From: Chloroflexota bacterium
Lineage (GTDB): Bacteria; Chloroflexota; Anaerolineae; B4-G1; SLSP01
Length of the DNA stretch: 9,091 nucleotides
Assembly: GCA_022707665.1 (NCBI GenBank)
Contig: JAKJAE010000058.1
Coordinates: 2,988 to 12,078 of the forward strand
Reading direction: 5' to 3'
Every line of letters starts with the position of its first letter. The first letter of the stretch is position 1. The notes below the pieces were generated by a model. The model worked only from the letters and a program-made list of their open reading frames with translations, did not search any database and had not been told where the DNA came from. Both the position numbers and the translations under genes were made by a program. Below, piece by piece: positions 1 to 5,420 of the stretch.

Positions 1-968
1 TAAGCATCTACGGTGTCGGGCATGTCGAAGTTGATGACGTGGGTGATGTCGGCGACGTCGATCCCGCGTGCTGCGACATCGGTGGCAACCAGGATGTCGT
101 ATTTGCTCCCCCGGAAGCCGTCAAGCGCCGCCTGTCGTTGGTTCTGTGACATATTTCCCTGCAGTGCTGCGGCACGGATTCTCTGCTTTTCCAGGTCGCG
201 GGCCAGGTTCTTGGCCCGGTGTTTGGTGCGCGTGAAGATCAACACCCGTCCGGTGGCGGTCTGCTCGAGCATCGCTAACAGCAGGTCCTTCTTGAGATGT
301 CGCGGCACCGGATAGAGGGCGTGAGATACGGACTTTACCGGCGCGATTGCTCCTACCTGCACGGTAACAGGATCTTTTAGGATGGCGTCGGCCAGTTGAC
401 GGATATCGTCAGGCATCGTTGCTGAGAAGAAGAGCGTCTGGCGCTGGGCAGGAACGGCCTTCAGGACCTTGCGGACATCGGGGAGGAAGCCCATGTCGCA
501 CATCCGGTCGGCTTCGTCCAAGACCAGGATCTCGACGTGGGATAGGTCGACGACGCCTTCCCCCATAAGGTCCAGCAGCCGGCCCGGGCAGGCAACGACA
601 ATCTCGGCACCGCGGCGTAGCCCATCGACCTGTGGGCCCTTGCTAACACCACCGTAGATGGTCAGGCTGCGGATGCGGGTGTGCTGTGCCAGCTCGCTGA
701 TCATGTCGTGAATCTGCTCGGCAAGCTCCCGGGTTGGAGAGAGGATCAGGGCGCGCACGTGGCGTGACTGGCTCTGTACGAGACGGTTGAGGATGGGCAG
801 GGCAAAAGCTGCAGTCTTGCCTGTGCCGGTCTGGGCGATGCCCAGGATGTCACGACCCTTCAGAACTACAGGTAGCGCCTGTTTCTGAATCGGGGTGGGT
901 TCGGTAAAACCCGTCGACTTAATGCCGCGCACGATGCGCGGATCGAGATGAAACTGCTCGAAACTCAC
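1..968 (-). CDS. DEAD-box ATP-dependent RNA helicase, RhlE-like (3' end outside window)
   Basis: ATP-dependent RNA helicase of superfamily 2, expected to unwind or remodel structured RNA in the cytoplasm (ribosome assembly, mRNA turnover, cold adaptation). Visible in the 322 complete codons: Q-motif region TEPTPIQ (Q28), Walker A AQTGTGKT (45-52), PTRELAEQ, the DEAD box VLDEADRM (DEAD at 151-154), SAT (182-184), then the second RecA domain with FTRTKHRAKNLA and ATDVAARGID (295-304). The HRIGRTGR motif should follow directly but lies off the left edge. The start is GTG at 968-966, giving VSFEQFHLDP, the usual start of RhlE proteins; GGAG at 977-980 sits 8 nt upstream. RhlE-like is chosen from the N-terminus and the HRAKNLA stretch; CsdA/DeaD is less likely because the C-terminal extension cannot be seen. 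Nothing in the visible part is damaged. Confidence 0.95.
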   Translation of the reverse strand, partial: MSFEQFHLDPRIVRGIKSTGFTEPTPIQKQALPVVLKGRDILGIAQTGTGKTAAFALPILNRLVQSQSRHVRALILSPTRELAEQIHDMISELAQHTRIRSLTIYGGVSKGPQVDGLRRGAEIVVACPGRLLDLMGEGVVDLSHVEILVLDEADRMCDMGFLPDVRKVLKAVPAQRQTLFFSATMPDDIRQLADAILKDPVTVQVGAIAPVKSVSHALYPVPRHLKKDLLLAMLEQTATGRVLIFTRTKHRAKNLARDLEKQRIRAAALQGNMSQNQRQAALDGFRGSKYDILVATDVAARGIDVADITHVINFDMPDTVDA

Positions 969-1042
969 TGGATATGCTCCTTGGCTCCACGAGCCAAGTC
1001 GCACTCCTGGCCCAAGACTGATGACACTGCTCGTGTCGCTTG

Positions 1043-1063
1043 CCGTGACCAGAAGGGTCACGG
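1043..1063 (-). promoter_or_regulatory. Leader hairpin upstream of the helicase gene
   Basis: CCGTGACC (1043-1050) and GGTCACGG (1056-1063) form a perfect 8-bp stem with a 5-nt loop. No T-run follows on either strand, so it is not a standard terminator. It would sit near the 5' end of the helicase mRNA if transcription starts near 1069. It could be an RNA-stability or autoregulatory element, or a protein-binding palindrome; nothing in the sequence decides between these. Confidence 0.4.
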
Positions 1064-1075
1064 ACACAGGAATAC

Positions 1076-1104
1076 ATTATACTCGCTTTGCCCGAATAGG
1101 CTAT
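1076..1104 (-). promoter_or_regulatory. Probable sigma70-type promoter of the DEAD-box helicase
   Basis: On the minus strand a perfect TATAAT lies at 1081-1076. The -35 region (about 1099-1104, ATAGCC) does not match TTGACA, so the call rests on the -10 box and its position. Transcription from here would start near 1069 and give a leader of about 100 nt before the GTG start. The IS end at 1118 lies just upstream of the promoter and leaves it intact. Confidence 0.5.
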
Positions 1105-1117
1105 GGCTTGATTCGTT

Positions 1118-1133
1118 GTAAGTGTTCAGCGTT
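1118..1133 (+). repeat. IS66-type terminal inverted repeat, left (downstream of tnpC)
   Basis: GTAAGTGTTCAGCGTT, an exact inverted match to 2575-2590. The match ends after 16 bp, where AGGG on this side meets GCCC on the other. The tnpC stop codon is 12 bp inside it. Confidence 0.93.
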
Positions 1134-1145
1134 AGGGTAAGGGAG

Positions 1146-2559
1146 TTAGGGAGACGCGGCGGTAGGCTGCAAGAGGGTGAGGCAGTGGGAGAAAGGATTG
1201 AGCCCACGTGCGGCCCAGGTGCTGACGAGACTGAAGAGGGTGAGGCGGGTTTTCGACCCTTCGTGGGAGCGCGAGCCACCGCTGATCTTGCGCATGATCA
1301 CCCAGGGACGCAGCGCCCGCTCCGCCGGGTTGTTGTCGGAGGGCACGCCGGGGTGGCGCACGTACTGGAATAACTCATCTTGGTGGCGCAAGATGCGTTT
1401 GGCCAACGTCTGGCACGGATGGTCGACCAGTGCGTACGGCTGGCTCAATGCGCAAGCGCGCGCGAGCAGATCGGCATACTTCTCCTGACACGCCGCATCC
1501 GTCGGTACGGGGTGATGCTGCAGCCACGTCTTGCCCTCATCATAGAGCTCGCGCACGCGCTGCGCCCAGCTGAGTACATCAGGCAGCTCCGCGTAAGTCT
1601 CCTTCAGGGCGTGCACGTCACGCAACAGATGCACCCAGCAGCGTTGATGGGGACCGCGAATCACATTGTACCCACCGTAGAAGTCGCTGATCAGATGCCC
1701 CTGAGAGTGCAGCCCCAGGATCCCTTGGGGAACGCGGCTCGCGCGGCTCTGGTGATACACGAAATAGGTTACCGGCTGCGGGTCCCAACTCATTCAGCCC
1801 CACACATAGCCGTTCTGCCCATTCTCGCGCCAGCCGGTCTCATCCCCGTGGGCGACTGCACTCGCTTGCACTTCCCGCAGCAGCGTGTCCATCTCCGGTT
1901 GCAGTGCCCGCCGCACGGTGTGCGTCAGTTCCACTAGCTCTCCGATGCTCAGCTCCAGGGTGTGCAGGGTCCGCAGATACTCCCGGATCTGCCGGATCGG
2001 CAGCCGTAGCTTTGTCCGCAGATACACCACCAGCGCCGCGATCCGCACCCCGATACGTCCCTGCCCGAACACTCGGCCTTTCAAATCCAGCTGCGGGCTG
2101 CGCCACGCTCCACAGCACGGACACCAGCGCTTCACCACTTGGTGCTCGATCACCTCTACCGCTTGCGGCGGCGGCAACTCGATCACTTCACGCCTGTAGT
2201 CTATGCTCTCGCCGTGTAGTTCATACTGGCACTCCGGGCAATACTCCAGCGCATGGGCGCTCCTGGCGCGTGGGCGTCGTCCGCTTGCGCGACGTGTTGT
2301 GTTCCGCTGCCCGCTGCTTCCGTGGGTGCTTCTCGCCTGTCTGCTGCGGACGGTTGGGCTTCACAAATCCTGGCGCTTCCTGGCTGCGCCGTTCTAGCGC
2401 CGCCAGTCGTTCCAGCGCCGCCGCCAATTCCGCTCTCTGCTGCGCCACCTGCGCCCGCAAGGCTGCGTTCTCCGCCTGCAACCGCGCATTCTCGCTGCGC
2501 AGGGCCGCGTTCTCTGCCACCAGATTGCTCTCGGTTGGCGCTTCCACGCCGCGCATCAT
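1146..2559 (-). pseudogene. IS66 family transposase (TnpC), broken by a frameshift and an in-frame TGA
   Basis: DDE transposase read in three pieces. Piece 1 (from ATG 2559 to about 2257) is a leucine/alanine coiled coil with repeated ENAAL/AENAALRAQ heptads, then the basic linker RKQRAAEHNTSRKR. Piece 2 starts after a +1 shift in the CGCCC run at 2259-2255 (HALEYCPEC onward). It carries the zinc-finger cysteines CPEC and WCPCC, then IS66 transposase sequence with the first catalytic Asp in HGDETGW. Piece 2 ends at TGA 1796-1794, directly followed in the same frame by piece 3. Piece 3 has the second Asp (ISDFYGGYN), the catalytic Glu (NPAERALRPW) and the C-terminal segment, and stops with TAA at 1146. 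The DDE residues and domain order are intact, so the lesions look recent. A GTG at 2586 is an alternative start but lies inside the terminal repeat; the ATG pair at 2559/2556 is more likely. Confidence 0.92.
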
Positions 2560-2574
2560 ACCACATCCCGGGGC

Positions 2575-2590
2575 AACGCTGAACACTTAC
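2575..2590 (-). repeat. IS66-type terminal inverted repeat, right (upstream of tnpC)
   Basis: AACGCTGAACACTTAC on the plus strand, the reverse complement of 1118-1133 without mismatch. It defines the IS edge, 14 bp before the -35 box of the tRNA-Phe promoter. Confidence 0.93.
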
Positions 2591-2604
2591 GCCGGGAATT
2601 GATC

Positions 2605-2632
2605 TTGACAAATCCGCTGCTTTCATTACAAT
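2605..2632 (+). promoter_or_regulatory. Sigma70-type promoter of tRNA-Phe
   Basis: A perfect -35 TTGACA (2605-2610), a 16-bp spacer and -10 TACAAT (2627-2632). The expected start, near 2639, is about 6 nt before the tRNA 5' end. This is a strong consensus promoter for a stable RNA gene. The right end of the IS lies 14 bp upstream, so any natural sequence further upstream (UP element, activator sites) has been replaced by IS DNA. Confidence 0.85.
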
Positions 2633-2644
2633 GATGCCCGCCTA

Positions 2645-2718
2645 GCCGAGATAGCTCAGTCCGGTAGAGCAGTGGACTGAAAATCCATGTGTCCCCAGTT
2701 CGATTCTGGGTCTCGGCA
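2645..2718 (+). tRNA. tRNA-Phe (anticodon GAA)
   Basis: A full cloverleaf of 74 nt. Acceptor arms GCCGAGA (2645-2651) and TCTCGGC (2711-2717) pair fully. The D arm is GCTC/GAGC (2654-2657, 2667-2670). The anticodon stem is GTGGA/TCCAT, with one G-T pair, around loop CTGAAAA (2677-2683), giving anticodon GAA for phenylalanine. The variable loop is GTGTC. The T arm is CCCAG/CTGGG with loop TTCGATT, and A2718 is the discriminator. CCA is not encoded, so it must be added after transcription. It is the only plus-strand gene here and is transcribed alone from its own promoter to its own terminator. Confidence 0.97.
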
Positions 2719-2726
2719 CAGGAACC

Positions 2727-2763
2727 AAGAGGGCGCGCACGAGTTAGATCGGCGCGCCCTTTT
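2727..2763 (+). terminator. Intrinsic terminator of tRNA-Phe
   Basis: AGGGCGCGC (2730-2738) pairs perfectly with GCGCGCCCT (2752-2760) across a 13-nt loop and is followed by a short T-tract (TTTTCTGTT). Adjacent A and T bases lengthen the stem at its base. It lies 8 nt after the tRNA and 22 nt before the stop codon of the convergent 56-aa gene. Going the other way the U-tract is poor, so it mainly serves the tRNA. Confidence 0.88.
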
Positions 2764-2785
2764 CTGTTCGATCTCCTGATATACG

Positions 2786-2956
2786 CTACAGATCCTTCAT
2801 CAAGTTGCCGAGAGCGAGTACAACGAACCCGGCTACCACCAGCCAGAGAGCGTATTCGGAGAGCCCGGGGATGCTCCCGAGTGAAGCCAGAACCCCAAGC
2901 ACCGCCAGAACCACGGCAATCCAGAATGTGACAACTTTGGGCCTACTGAGTCTCAT
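2786..2956 (-). CDS. Small two-helix membrane protein, unknown function (56 aa)
   Basis: Starts MRLSRPKVVTFWIAVVLAVL and ends GNLMKDL. Two predicted membrane helices (about residues 8-27 and 36-51) are joined by a short loop, GSIPGLSEYA. The positive residues near the N-terminus (R2, R5, K7) suggest a cytoplasmic N-terminus and a hairpin topology. The ATG at 2956 is preceded by AGGAG (2966-2970) with 9-nt spacing, a strong ribosome binding site that supports a real gene despite the small size. It follows the 102-aa gene by 84 nt on the same strand and may be the last gene of that run. It ends just before the tRNA terminator, with which it is convergent. I recognise no named family; it resembles small hypothetical inner-membrane proteins. 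Confidence 0.8.
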   Translation of the reverse strand: MRLSRPKVVTFWIAVVLAVLGVLASLGSIPGLSEYALWLVVAGFVVLALGNLMKDL

Positions 2957-3040
2957 GATCCTCATCTCCTGTCTTGTTGACTGACTTACGTTGGAATTGC
3001 GACTGACGTCTTGTTACCAGGCTTCGACACCGCTCCAGGA

Positions 3041-3349
3041 TCACTGAGCTTCGTTCGACAGACCCGGTGAACCGATGAGCACGGCGTACCGTAGGCCATA
3101 GGAATCGCTGACCACCACCGGAAGCCCATGGAGCGCCGCGGAGAGGTGATCCAGTACGTCCTGAGCGGCATAATCTTCCAGAAGTTGCAGAGGGCTCACT
3201 TCCAGGACGACAAACAGCCAGGCACGGCCTTGCTCCGTCTCCGTCAGCACAAAGCGACTGATGAATGGGCTCAACCCGCGTTGCGCCAGGATGCCTGGAA
3301 TCGCCCGGGCCACATGCCGGGCTGCGGTAAGGTAGCGGTTGGCGCTCAT
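3041..3349 (-). CDS. Hypothetical protein (102 aa), translationally coupled to the upstream lipoprotein gene
   Basis: A soluble-looking protein, MSANRYLTAARH to GLSNEAQ, with no signal peptide and no clear membrane helix. The pattern is a basic N-terminal helix (residues 5-22), then a beta-like stretch (FISRFVLTETEQGRAWLFVVLEV), an acidic helical part (LEDYAAQDVLDHLSAALHG) and another strand (LPVVVSDSYGLRYAVLIG), which suggests a small alpha/beta fold. Its ATG overlaps the stop of the 345-aa gene as ATGA (3349-3346), the classic sign of translational coupling, so the two products probably act together. A longer frame on the same strand (2943-3461) is a shadow. No family recognised. Confidence 0.8.
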   Translation of the reverse strand: MSANRYLTAARHVARAIPGILAQRGLSPFISRFVLTETEQGRAWLFVVLEVSPLQLLEDYAAQDVLDHLSAALHGLPVVVSDSYGLRYAVLIGSPGLSNEAQ

Positions 3350-4383
3350 GGGTGGGTCCTGCCCTCGGTGCGCAGTTTCCGCTCGGCTTCGGCAACCCAG
3401 TTGATGATGGATGGCTCGGACGCGTCGATGATCTCCACCTGTGGCAGCTCGGCGTCTGCAAGCTGGGGGTGTTCGAACAGGGTCGGCTCGTGTTGCTTCA
3501 GCTGGCGGTCATAGGGCACGATATCCACGATGGAGCCGCCCGCTAGAGACAGGGGACCCGCGTTGCCGGACCCGCGCGGGTTACGCAAGCGATACTCCAA
3601 CACCGGCATGAGCCGTCGGAAGGCCAGAACTCCGCCGATAATGAGTAGGACAATGACCAGTGTGGTCAAGACGGCCTTCACAGGAGTGACCACAAACTCC
3701 TCCCACAGAGCCCGCCGTTCACGCCCTTCTCGAGTCCGTACGATGTAAGCCTGGGTCGCCGCCTCGGGTGTGGCTGTCAACGGATAGGCTGTCTGCGTGG
3801 CCTGCGCCTGCGCTGTCTCTGCGGCATGGCGTGCCAGGATCGCCTGGGCCTGTGCGGTCTCTGTGACGCGCAGGATGTAGGTGGCAGCGGTGGCAGTGGC
3901 TGCAACCGCCTGATTGTGAGCGATGACTGTGGCAGCCTGGCTCTCAGCTGTCGCTGTTGCGGCCTGGCTTTGGACAGCGGCGGTTGCATTCTGGGCGAGT
4001 TGAGCCTGATCCTGAATGAACTGCTGAGTGGCAGCGGCCCGGCTCATATCCAGGCTAACCTCGGTAGCCTGAATGGACAGCTCCATCATACGGCGCTGAT
4101 CATAGTCGATGGTGGCCTGCGCCGCGATAGCCGCGGCCTGCTCCATGTCCAGGCTGACCACGGTGGCCTGATGGGATAGCTCCATTGCTCTGTTCTGTCC
4201 GGCAGTCAGTGTCGCCTGCGCGGCAGCGTATGACGCCTCGTGGCTATTCTCGGACCCTGGCGAAGGTGTGAACGTTGCATACGCATAGGAAGACGTCCCA
4301 GGTGCGGGCGGTGTAGAGCTCACACACGCCAGCGATGCCAGGACCATCAGGGATATGGCCGTTGCGACCAACCGTTTGTCCAT
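3346..4383 (-). CDS. Putative lipoprotein with Ala/Gln-rich repeat region and internal membrane segment (345 aa)
   Basis: The N-terminus MDKRLVATAISLMVLASLAC is a signal peptide with a likely lipid-modified C20. The lipobox SLAC is imperfect because Ser is at -3. A Ser/Thr/Pro linker follows (21-45), typical of exported tethers. Residues 50-215 are very rich in Ala, Gln and Thr and probably helical/coiled. Within them a 15-residue unit occurs twice (66-80 and 99-113, 12 of 15 identical). A strong membrane helix spans about 233-255 (VKAVLTTLVIVLLIIGGVLAF), followed by a basic stretch and a polar C-terminal tail of about 85 residues. If both anchors are real, the coiled part is outside and the tail is cytoplasmic. 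The ATG at 4383 is preceded by GGAAGG. It lies between the 190-aa membrane protein (73 nt upstream) and the coupled 102-aa gene. Function unknown. Confidence 0.85.
   Translation of the reverse strand: MDKRLVATAISLMVLASLACVSSTPPAPGTSSYAYATFTPSPGSENSHEASYAAAQATLTAGQNRAMELSHQATVVSLDMEQAAAIAAQATIDYDQRRMMELSIQATEVSLDMSRAAATQQFIQDQAQLAQNATAAVQSQAATATAESQAATVIAHNQAVAATATAATYILRVTETAQAQAILARHAAETAQAQATQTAYPLTATPEAATQAYIVRTREGRERRALWEEFVVTPVKAVLTTLVIVLLIIGGVLAFRRLMPVLEYRLRNPRGSGNAGPLSLAGGSIVDIVPYDRQLKQHEPTLFEHPQLADAELPQVEIIDASEPSIINWVAEAERKLRTEGRTHP
4045..4188 (-). repeat. Duplicated 45-bp coding unit inside the 345-aa lipoprotein gene
   Basis: Units at 4144-4188 and 4045-4089 are offset by exactly 99 bp and match at 35 of 45 bases. 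They encode AMELSHQATVVSLDM and MMELSIQATEVSLDM. The in-frame offset (33 residues) points to an old internal duplication of the coiled region. Confidence 0.75.
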
Positions 4384-4456
4384 CAGGAGGCCTTCCGGCT
4401 GCGGGTTCTCTCTTTTGCACCGTGTGGGTCGGTGCGGTTATGTGGCCCGCCCAATC

Positions 4457-5029
4457 TCACGGATTGGGGAACAGGCTATCCTCTAGCTGCACGAGGTTTT
4501 TGATCAGCTGATCCAGCTCTGGCTGCGCTGACTTGAGGTCGGCCTGTACGTCGGCCAGTGCCTGATCTGCGCTCTGCTGCAGGGCAGAGATCACGTCTCC
4601 TTGATCGTTTCCCAGCAAACCGGGCAAGGCGTCCAGCGCCTCGGTGGCCTGGATCAAAGACAACCGCGCTCCGGCATAGTCGTCAGCGACAACCGCTAGG
4701 CTGGCGCCGCGCGCGCCTGACAACGCCCTCAGTACGACCATATGCAACGTTGTGGCATCCAGATTGCCCTGCAGGTTCACATTCTCTGCCTTCAAGGTTG
4801 TGATCTGATCGGTCATGTCGCTGATCGTCGCGCCGGCCCGCTCCAGTTCGGTGGTGGCCCTATCGAGCTTCTGCCGTGAGGGGAGATAGAGCGTTAGGGT
4901 GATCAAAAGCCCGCCCAGTACAAATGCCGACAACGCTACCAGGCCCCAGCGCAGGACGACACGGACACGCTTCTGCACGCGAGTTTCGGGTCGCGCTGCG
5001 ATCACGGATTCTTTTTCATTTTCATTCAT
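4457..5029 (-). CDS. Single-pass membrane protein with periplasm/outside-facing coiled coil, unknown function (190 aa)
   Basis: A short hydrophilic N-terminus with basic residues (R14-R27) precedes one membrane helix at about 28-49 (WGLVALSAFVLGGLLITLTLY). A coiled-coil stretch follows (about 52-90: KLDRATTELERAGATISDM, ITTLKAENVNLQGNL). The rest is an Ala/Leu/Asp-rich helical domain (91-190) ending LVQLEDSLFPNP. Basic residues before the helix predict the N-terminus inside and the coil outside. The start is the ATG at 5029, with GGAAGC a few bases upstream. Its stop codon lies in the loop of a 7-bp hairpin (4450-4468) without a T-tract. It is the first of four consecutive same-strand genes of unknown role (5029 down to 2786). 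The architecture recalls structural or scaffold proteins of the cell envelope, but no family is recognised. Confidence 0.83.
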   Translation of the reverse strand: MNENEKESVIAARPETRVQKRVRVVLRWGLVALSAFVLGGLLITLTLYLPSRQKLDRATTELERAGATISDMTDQITTLKAENVNLQGNLDATTLHMVVLRALSGARGASLAVVADDYAGARLSLIQATEALDALPGLLGNDQGDVISALQQSADQALADVQADLKSAQPELDQLIKNLVQLEDSLFPNP

Positions 5030-5059
5030 AGCGCTTCCTCACTGTGACTTGTTGTAATA

Positions 5060-5094
5060 TCCAAATCCATCACGTATTGCGTGATGGATTTGGA
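5060..5094 (-). promoter_or_regulatory. Long perfect inverted repeat (15-bp stem, 5-nt loop) between two genes
   Basis: CCAAATCCATCACG (5061-5074) and CGTGATGGATTTGG (5080-5093) pair perfectly around loop TATTG, with one more T-A pair outside. It lies 28 nt after the stop of the DUF5670 gene and 30 nt before the start of the 190-aa gene. Neither strand has a T-tract after it, so it is not a canonical Rho-independent terminator. It could be an operator, a transcript-processing or 3'-end-protecting hairpin, or a U-poor terminator. It is the sharpest palindrome in the window. Confidence 0.6.
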
Positions 5095-5122
5095 AGAGCA
5101 TCTTATTGGCAGCGCGAGCTGG

Positions 5123-5281
5123 TTACACTACACCCAAGAGGTTCAGGATGATGAGGATGACGGCGATGACGATCAGAAGATGGATCCAGCTGCCGGTTTT
5201 CGGGAACTTTGGGCTTATGTTTCGACCAAGGAAGCCAAGAAGCCACAGCACGATCAGGATCACGACGATTGTCCACAACAT
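5123..5281 (-). CDS. DUF5670 / lmo0937-family small hydrophobic protein (52 aa)
   Basis: Starts MLWTIVVILIVLWLLGFLGR and ends LIVIAVILIILNLLGVV: two membrane helices (about 2-19 and 33-51) joined by a polar loop containing Lys, Pro and Gly. MLWTI...LWLLG followed by a second helix starting WIHLLIVIAVI matches the lmo0937/DUF5670 family, whose members are about 45-55 aa and have no settled function. AGGAG (5289-5293) sits 7 nt before the ATG, and a good promoter lies further upstream (5353-5382). It is followed by the perfect hairpin at 5060-5094. Families like this often accompany CsbD, GlsB and YtxH genes, as here. Longer overlapping frames on both strands are shadows. Confidence 0.88.
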   Translation of the reverse strand: MLWTIVVILIVLWLLGFLGRNISPKFPKTGSWIHLLIVIAVILIILNLLGVV

Positions 5282-5352
5282 GGGTATGCTCCTTTCGAGA
5301 AACTGGTTGGTTGCCGCCTAAGCACCATCTGCCAAGGCTAGAGGGCAAAACC

Positions 5353-5382
5353 ACTATAGACGATGATCCCCTACGTTCTCAA
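5353..5382 (-). promoter_or_regulatory. Sigma70-type promoter of the DUF5670 gene
   Basis: Minus-strand -35 TTGAGA (5382-5377), an 18-bp spacer and -10 TATAGT (5358-5353). Transcription would start near 5346, giving a leader of about 65 nt before the ATG at 5281. It lies in the 139-bp gap after the YtxH gene, so the DUF5670 gene, and perhaps the genes after it, can be transcribed separately from the genes upstream. Confidence 0.6.
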
Positions 5383-5420
5383 CCTTATGGGCCACCCGCG
5401 ATGCTGATTAGTCTATGCGG

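Larger units (their letters stand above)
1118..2590 (-). mobile_element. IS66-family insertion sequence, single-tnpC (ISBst12-like) type, inactivated
   Basis: A 1473-bp element bounded by perfect 16-bp terminal inverted repeats GTAAGTGTTCAGCGTT that begin with the GTAAG typical of the IS66 family. It holds one transposase reading frame (tnpC-type) and lacks room for tnpA and tnpB, which matches the ISBst12-like branch of the family. IS66 members normally make 8-bp target duplications, but the flanks differ (GATTCGTT on the left, GCCGGGAA on the right). The transposase carries two lesions, so the copy should not move by itself, although its ends could still be used in trans. It sits between the helicase promoter and the tRNA-Phe promoter and damages neither. 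Confidence 0.93.

Noticed and set aside
1794..1796. TGA read as tryptophan or selenocysteine in the transposase
   Set aside because: Other genes here end with TGA (4457, 3041, 5421), so TGA is a normal stop. No selenocysteine context was recognised, and the same gene carries a frameshift, which favours decay.
1904..2602. A 232-codon open frame on the plus strand within the IS
   Set aside because: It lies antisense to clearly recognisable IS66 transposase sequence, and its Cys/Ser/Arg-rich translation resembles no protein; it is a shadow of GC-rich coding DNA.
2645..2763. tRNA-Phe as an attachment site for an integrated element
   Set aside because: I found no second copy of the tRNA 3' end and no integrase in the window; the neighbouring IS is an IS66 type, which does not use tRNA sites.
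2943..3461. A 172-codon minus-strand frame overlapping the 102-aa and 345-aa genes
   Set aside because: Its translation is Pro/Ser/Arg-rich without domain features, while the other frame has an ATGA coupling with the lipoprotein gene and a balanced composition.
4417..4435. A 6-bp hairpin GCACCG/CGGTGC ahead of the lipoprotein gene
   Set aside because: It is short, and on the transcribed strand it is followed by A residues rather than T; it could be chance.
4450..4468. A 7-bp hairpin (CCCAATC/GATTGGG) around the stop codon of the 190-aa gene as a terminator
   Set aside because: It has no T-tract on the minus strand and the next gene starts 73 nt on in the same direction; too weak to call.
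5081..5341. An 86-codon plus-strand frame rich in Asp and Asp-Asp runs
   Set aside because: The acidic runs are the antisense image of the Ile/Val codons of the DUF5670 membrane helices; the minus-strand gene has a good ribosome binding site and promoter.
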